A stretch of 64,000 bases of DNA from DTWD01 sp963662965. Lineage in GTDB: Bacteria; Acidobacteriota; Vicinamibacteria; Vicinamibacterales; UBA8438. Shown here piece after piece: positions 59,608 through 64,000 of the stretch. The position numbers and the translations under genes were made by a program. The notes under the pieces were generated by a model. The model was given only the letters and a program-made list of their open reading frames with translations. It ran no database searches and was not told the origin of the DNA. The stretch lies in contig OY759970.1 of NCBI GenBank assembly GCA_963662965.1, positions 3,472,001-3,536,000 on the forward strand. Direction: 5' to 3'. Numbering within the stretch: the first letter of the stretch is position 1; each line of letters starts with the position of its first letter.

Positions 59608-59772
59608 TAGCAGCCCGTGGTGAAAGTCCCGCTGCATTCGAGCGGCGATGCATCCCACGTGGCGGCGTTACTCCTCGGTCAAATACTGCCCGATATTCTC
59701 CCTCGTCGCGCCTTGCCACGCGGGCGCCTCGCCGCTCTCGGTGCGACGCGGCACTTTCACCACGGGCTGCTA
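59608..59772 (-). mobile_element. 165-bp MITE, copy 2
   Basis: Inverted ends TAGCAGCCCGTGGTGAAAGT (59608-59627) and its complement (to 59772), 24-25 bp with one mismatch, flanked by TA. Read on the minus strand the core is GGCGCGACGAGGGAGAATAT, CGGGCAGTATT, GACCGAGGAGTAACGCCGCC and GGGATGCATCGCCGCTCGAA, as in copy 1. Same length as copy 1. Its terminal TAG forms the stop codon of the gene at 59770-60288. Confidence 0.88.
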
Positions 59773-60288
59773 GTCACGTGGTGCCGCCTCGAATAACCAG
59801 ACATCACCAGCTTCCACTGCCGCCCTGGTCGTCTGAGAAGGGTACTTGTTGGTTATCGCGACGCTAATACCGTCCAGTATGTCACCCGACGTGATACGCA
59901 GGAGTCGGCGTTCGTAGCGCTTGCCGTCGATCCGGATCACCGCGCGGCCGTCGCGTTCGGCTTGCACTGGCCATCGTTTCCACAGTCGCCCGACCGCAGT
60001 GCCCATGTAGCCGGACCAGACATAGAGTTTTTCATTGTGTTCCACCGTCCAAATGCGCCGCGACCTGGGAGGCTCCAGTAACTGCATTTCGATGGTCGGT
60101 ATTTCGTTGACGAAACTCCAGTCTGGATCCGGACCGGTGTGCAGTTCACCGGATTCCAGTGGGCCGCCGGAAAATACCCGATTTGGACCATCTGCAAAAC
60201 GCTGCTTCACAGCTGCGGTGACGACCGCGGTCACTGGGATCAGCAGCAGACACAGCACAATCATTGCTATTCGTTTGACCGTTTTCAT
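59770..60288 (-). CDS. Membrane-anchored protein of unknown function, possibly truncated by the MITE
   Basis: 172 residues: signal anchor MKTVKRIAMIVLCLLLIPVT, then FSGGPLESGELHTGPDPDWS, MQLLEPPRSRRIWTVEHNEK, LYVWSGYMGTAVGRLWKRWP and VIRIDGKRYERRLLRI. The middle recalls split-barrel flavin/F420-type proteins but I cannot assign it. The reading ends ...EAAPRD-TAG, with the TAG contributed by the MITE end, so the original C-terminus may have been different. Confidence 0.65.
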   Translation of the reverse strand: MKTVKRIAMIVLCLLLIPVTAVVTAAVKQRFADGPNRVFSGGPLESGELHTGPDPDWSFVNEIPTIEMQLLEPPRSRRIWTVEHNEKLYVWSGYMGTAVGRLWKRWPVQAERDGRAVIRIDGKRYERRLLRITSGDILDGISVAITNKYPSQTTRAAVEAGDVWLFEAAPRD

Positions 60289-60400
60289 AGGAGTACCCTT
60301 GGGTTTGCGACTCGCCGCGAATTATAAAGGTCCTTCTTCGTATGTCTCCTCCCCCCATGTTCGCTATCATGTCGCTGAATCGGGCTAACTCCTTCAACCC

Positions 60401-61321
60401 ATGGCCTTAACCGTCGGTGATCGCGTCGGGTCCTATTCCGTCACCGCCAAGATCGGCGAAGGCGGCATGGGTGAGGTCTACCGCGCCTGCGACACCAAGC
60501 TCGACCGTGACGTGGCGCTCAAGGTGCTACCAGAGGCGTTCACGTCCGACCCCGACCGCGTGGCCCGCTTCGAGCGGGAAGCCAGGGTCCTCGCCTCGCT
60601 GAACCACCCGAACATCGGCGCGATTTATGGCTTCGAGGAATCAGGCGCTACCAAGGCGTTGGTCCTTGAACTGGTCGAAGGGCCGACGCTGGCAGATCGC
60701 ATCAAGCAGGGGCCGATCTCCATTGACGAAGCTCTCCCTATCGCCCGACAGATCGCCGAGGCGCTCGAAGCGGCGCATGAACAGGGGATCATCCACCGCG
60801 ATCTGAAACCGGCCAACATCAAACTGCGACCGGACGGCACGGTGAAGGTGCTCGACTTCGGGTTGGCGAAGGCGTTTCAGACCGACGCGAGCGGCCCGAA
60901 TGTGTCGATGTCGCAGACGATTTCCCTGACGGTGGCAGCCACGCAGATGGGGATGGTGATCGGCACGGCGGCCTACATGGCTCCGGAACAAGCCGAGGGG
61001 AAGGTGGTCGACAAGCGGGCCGACGTCTGGGCGTTTGGTGCCGTCGTCTACGAGATGCTCACGGGCGAACGGGTATTCGTGGGTGACGACGTGTCAGACA
61101 CCTTGGCGGCGGTGCTGCGGACCGAGGTCAACCTGGATCGGCTGGCCGATGAGACGCCGGCGCGGTTCCGCCAAGTGTTGCGAGCGTGTCTGCAGCAAGA
61201 TCCCAAGCAGCGCGTGCAAGCTATTGAGGACGTGCGTCTGGCGATGGAGGGCGCGTTCGAGACAACGGTGACCGTAACATCCGACGCTGCCGCTGCGCCG
61301 CAGCTTCAGGTGTGGCACTGA
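60401..61321 (+). CDS. Ser/Thr protein kinase domain (truncated by an in-frame TGA)
   Basis: 306 residues carrying a complete Hanks-type kinase: G-loop IGEGGMGEVYRA, Lys in DVALKVLPEAF, catalytic loop IIHRDLKPANIKL, DFGLAKAF, activation segment to GTAAYMAPEQAEG, and DVWAFGAVVYEMLTG. The product stops at TGA 61319-61321 in VWH-stop-PMFAAVGLVVV; CGA (Arg) there would restore HRP before the membrane helix. Intact relatives are kinases linked through one membrane helix to a TolB-like propeller. A free cytosolic kinase domain might still be made. Confidence 0.88.
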   Translation: MALTVGDRVGSYSVTAKIGEGGMGEVYRACDTKLDRDVALKVLPEAFTSDPDRVARFEREARVLASLNHPNIGAIYGFEESGATKALVLELVEGPTLADRIKQGPISIDEALPIARQIAEALEAAHEQGIIHRDLKPANIKLRPDGTVKVLDFGLAKAFQTDASGPNVSMSQTISLTVAATQMGMVIGTAAYMAPEQAEGKVVDKRADVWAFGAVVYEMLTGERVFVGDDVSDTLAAVLRTEVNLDRLADETPARFRQVLRACLQQDPKQRVQAIEDVRLAMEGAFETTVTVTSDAAAAPQLQVWH

Positions 61322-63025
61322 CCGATGTTCGCGGCCGTCGGCTTGGTTGTCGTGACGGGTCTTGCGGTCTGGAGCGCGCCGCGAGGGAGCGAGCCAGTCG
61401 TCCGACCGCTCAGACGCTTCGCCATCGACCTCGGTCCTGCGCTCCCCATCGCCGTCTCGAATGTCCGCGCGATGCCGACCGTGTCGCCTGACGGGACGCA
61501 GCTGGTCTACGCCGCCAACATTATCGGAACGCAGAAGCTCTATCTGCGGACCTTCGGCCAGCTCGATGCGCAGCCGATCACCGGCATTGAAAACGCCTAC
61601 GAGCCTTTCTTTTCTCCTGATGGCGAATGGGTGAGGTTTCTTGACCCGATCTTCCGGGTTCTGAAACGGGTCTCCGTGCGAGGCGGCCCGGCGTTGACGC
61701 TGAGCGACTGTTATCCGTTGGCCGGTGCGACCTGGTTTCCGGACGGCACCATCGTATTCGCCCATGACGAGGGCGGCACGGCGCTGTTGTTCACGATCGC
61801 GAGCGACCTAGCCCGTGCGGATGCATCGCGCGTCGCGGTCTTGTCGCTCGATTCTGGCGAGAATCACACCGTGGTCAACGGTGGATACAACGCGCGCTAC
61901 GTGCCCATCGGGCACCTCGTCTTCGGACGCCAGGGCGCGCTATGGGGCGTGCCGTTCGATGTCGATCGACTCGTCGCCACGGGGCAAGAAGAGGTCGTCC
62001 TCCAGGAGGTCGAGCTCAACGAGCAATACGGCAGCATGGCGCTCTCGGTCTCCGCCGATGGCTCGCTGGTGTATATGGGCGGCGCGGCAATGAGGCTTCT
62101 GGGCGGCGGGCGACGCGTTCGTCTGGGTCGACCGCGACGGAGGCGAGGAGCTGGTCCCGCTCCTGTTGCGCCCGTATCAAGAACCCCAGCGTCTCTCCCG
62201 ACGGAAGCCGCCTGGCGGTGAGCGCCGTCGATATAGAGACCGGCGTGGCGGACATCTGGGTGTACGACCTCACGACCGGCGCCGGGCTCCGTCTCACACG
62301 GGAGGGCGATAACACGCTGCCTCGCTGAACCCCGGACGCCGAGCATGTAATGTTCAGCCGGGCGGTATCCGGAGTGCGGAACCTGTAACGGGTGCGTGCG
62401 GACGGGAGCAGCGCGGCGGAGGGGATCGTGACGAGCGAGGAGGACCAGGGACTGGTTTCGGTCTCGCCCGACGGGCAGATGGCTGTCTACACCAGGGTCA
62501 TAGACGCCACGACCTGAGACATCATGAGCGTGCCCCTTGACGGCGGGGCTGAGCCGCAGCCCGTGGTGACCGGTCCGTTCCGCCAAGGTTCGGGAGAACT
62601 GTCTCCGAACGGCCGATGGCTGCAGTATCGTTCGGATGAGGCCGGTCAGTTCGAAATCTACGTGCAGCCGTATGCCCGGACCCGGACCGAAAATCCCGAT
62701 CTCAATCGGGGGATGGACGTGGCCCATCTGGGCGCCGGACGGGCGCGCGGTGTTCTACGGGAGCGACGGCAGACTGATGAGGCGCACCATCGAGACCGAA
62801 CCCGAGGTGCGGCTGGGCAGCCCGGAGGTGTTGTTCGACCTCGGGGGCTACGAGCTCGGCGCGGCGGACCTCCGCCGCCAGTTCGACGTCGCCGCCAACG
62901 GGGAGCGGTTCCTGCTGTTGCAGGCTCAGGCCGCCGGCCAGCTTGATGCGGACGCTCCGCCACCGCGGATCACCGTCGTGCTGAACTGGTTCGAGGAACT
63001 CAAGCGCCTCGTGCCTGTGGACTGA
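61322..63025 (+). pseudogene. Membrane helix and TolB-like propeller of the kinase, decayed
   Basis: Continues in the kinase frame: MFAAVGLVVVTGLAVWSAP, VRAMPTVSPDGTQLVYAANI, EPFFSPDGEWVRFLDPIFRV and further PD40/TolB blades to about 62085. Then frames alternate: FVWVDRDGGEELVPLLLRPY, NPSVSPDGSRLAVSAVDIET, WVYDLTTGAGLRLTREGDNT; MSVPLDGGAEPQPVVTGPFR; and finally RAVFYGSDGRLMRRTIETEP to ITVVLNWFEELKRLVPVD. That last phrase is the standard C-terminus of these proteins. At least three shifts besides the TGA; full length would have been about 870 residues. Confidence 0.85.
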
Positions 63026-63056
63026 TGCCGTTAGAACTCGGCACCATCTTCGGTTG

Positions 63057-63390
63057 GGGCAGTGGGTGGCGCTGAGCCTGCCGTGAGCCGGATTCTTCTA
63101 GCCGGCGGGTCCCGTCCCTAGCCCGTCACTCGTGCCGCGTCCGAAGCGAGATCCGCGGGATCGCCAACCGGGTGCTGAGCGACAAGAGATCGCTAAGAAA
63201 AGCCGGGCACGCTTGGAGTTGGTACCGCCGCTTTGCGGGACCCGCGGGATCAACCGCAAGCTACTGAGCACACGTCTCGCTCAGGAGAGGATGGCTGCTC
63301 AGATGCGAAGTCCCACCGACTCCGGCCGCGGCGCGAGCGACGGGCTGGTGCCACCCATCGACGGCAGAGGAAAGCTCTGTCCCAGGCAAT
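63057..63390 (+). repeat. Kinase-locus direct repeat, copy R2
   Basis: Begins with GGGCAGTGGGTGGCGCTGAGCCTGCCG, a copy of the PQQ gene's 3' end, and jumps directly to TGAGCCGGATTCTTCTAGCC, omitting the 70-base segment present in R1. It then follows R1 with scattered substitutions to GCAGAGGAAAGCTCTGTCCC. R1 and R2 flank the decayed kinase gene about 4 kb apart in the same direction. Confidence 0.8.
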
Positions 63391-63411
63391 AGACGCACAC
63401 GACTTAAAAAG

Positions 63412-63471
63412 CGTTACCGGGGTCGTTGTCCCCAACTGGTTCGAGGAACTCAAAAAGAGCGCGTGCCTGTG
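63412..63471 (+). pseudogene. Kinase-propeller C-terminal scrap
   Basis: GGGGTCGTTGTCCCC then AACTGGTTCGAGGAACTCAA encode VVVPNWFEELKK and, with a small slip, RVPVP-stop, matching the last residues of the kinase-propeller gene (VVLNWFEELKRLVPVD). It shows that a second such gene once stood here, with its N-terminus perhaps at 59391. Confidence 0.65.
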
Positions 63472-63532
63472 CCGTAGACCGCGCAGGCGCGGTCGTAGTG
63501 TCGCGGAGGACGCCATGAGAACGCCGCTTGCC

Positions 63533-64000
63533 CTAGTGGATCGAGACTGAGGAAGACGCGGGGTCATCGGACTGAGATGGCCGGTCTCCTATCAACGCCC
63601 GGATCTCGTCCGCCCGCGCCTCGGCATCCGCCTCGCCAAGCTCGATGAGGCGGTTGATGTACGCCGGCTGAAACGCCAGCAGGCTCAGGACGTCCGGCGA
63701 TTTGGTTTCGCGCGATCCGAGGCCGCGAACGAGGTGGCGGAACACGCGCGGAAGCTGCGGCTCGTAATCGGCCACCAGCCGCCCGAGATCCACCGACGGG
63801 CGGATCACCAGCAGGTCGACGGGACGGAGCCCGCGCCGCTTCTCCGGCGGAATCTCGCGCAGCAGCTGATTCACCCGCTCGAGCGCGAGCGCGTCGCGGT
63901 CGAGGTCGTCGAGAAAGATCGCGTTGAGGAGCTGTCCGGAAATCTGCAAGGGGGATGGGTAGTCAGGGCGACCTGCGTCTTCGGTCGGGACCTCTGCGTC
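63533..64000 (-). CDS. Patatin-like phospholipase, C-terminal part (cut by window edge)
   Basis: The frame is open to the right edge (EVPTEDAGRPDYPSPLQISG), so the gene starts outside. Visible part: QLLNAIFLDDLDRDALALER, NQLLREIPPEKRRGLRPVDL, VIRPSVDLGRLVADYEPQLP, DVLSLLAFQPAYINRLIELG. This is the region after the catalytic Asp in bacterial patatin-like proteins. The GXSXG nucleophile part is not in the window. The TTG at 63949 is not the true start. Confidence 0.78.
   Translation of the reverse strand, partial: DAEVPTEDAGRPDYPSPLQISGQLLNAIFLDDLDRDALALERVNQLLREIPPEKRRGLRPVDLLVIRPSVDLGRLVADYEPQLPRVFRHLVRGLGSRETKSPDVLSLLAFQPAYINRLIELGEADAEARADEIRALIGDRPSQSDDPASSSVSIH

Noticed and set aside
59186..59719. 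Minus-strand ORF within direct repeat R1 sharing WVAPARRSRR with R2
   Set aside because: Shared peptide follows from the DNA repeat; frames differ in length, contain no start signal and overlap the MITE.

Overview
The window is a GC-rich bacterial chromosome segment, most likely from an Acidobacteriota lineage (Vicinamibacteria-like is my best guess). The evidence is gene content: Ser/Thr kinases with TolB-type propellers, paired PQQ-type propeller proteins, a DUF5916 remnant, CDGSH proteins, a PEGA-domain surface protein, and an EnvC-S41 pair of a form I associate with this phylum. No rRNA is present to confirm it, and the placement is inference.

Layout. 1-2.8 kb: a PepSY membrane protein cut by the window edge, a frameshifted rtcB, and an integrase scrap beside tmRNA (minus strand). 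2.8-11.5 kb: a GAF/coiled-coil protein, a LysM lytic transglycosylase, an aminotransferase, an outer-membrane-type protein and a two-gene ABC exporter. 12.5-22.8 kb: a minus-strand housekeeping block comprising tRNA-Val, thrS, infC, rpmI, rplT, pheS, pheT, zapB-like, zapA, 6S RNA, rny and thiL; all its protein genes are intact. 23-30 kb: an IS1380-family element, a DUF5916 scrap, an S41-like protein lacking its catalytic residues, a broken envC, ruvX and mltG, then IS30 debris. 30-45 kb: a YeiH-type transporter, a DUF1223 protein, two esterases in an operon, a CDGSH/4Fe-4S protein, a SpoIIE-type phosphatase lacking a core motif, an IS630 remnant with a MITE, a PEGA protein, a pilT fragment, a tandem pair of PQQ-like propellers and a serine hydrolase. 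45-64 kb: two M16 peptidases, frameshifted small genes, LarE divergent from a NicO-like membrane protein, a Ca/Na exchanger, a cysteine desulfurase, two genes truncated against each other, HAD and hotdog enzymes, a large PQQ dehydrogenase, a decayed kinase-propeller locus between long direct repeats, and the C-terminus of a patatin-like protein.

How it fits together. The conserved core covers translation (thrS-infC-rpmI-rplT-pheST), division (ZapA/ZapB), RNA turnover and rescue (RNase Y, 6S RNA, tmRNA) and envelope remodelling (MltG, LysM transglycosylase, the EnvC/S41 pair). The accessory parts carry secreted hydrolases and quinoprotein-like propellers, suggesting a heterotroph that processes organic matter in the periplasm.

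Three kinds of dispersed DNA recur: a roughly 90-bp GC-rich intergenic repeat (eight or more copies, both orientations, often starting at a stop codon), a 165-bp MITE with TA-flanked inverted ends (two copies), and a 300-400-bp direct repeat around the kinase locus. Many accessory genes carry frameshifts or stops while core genes do not, which points to real decay, although assembly indels cannot be excluded from sequence alone.
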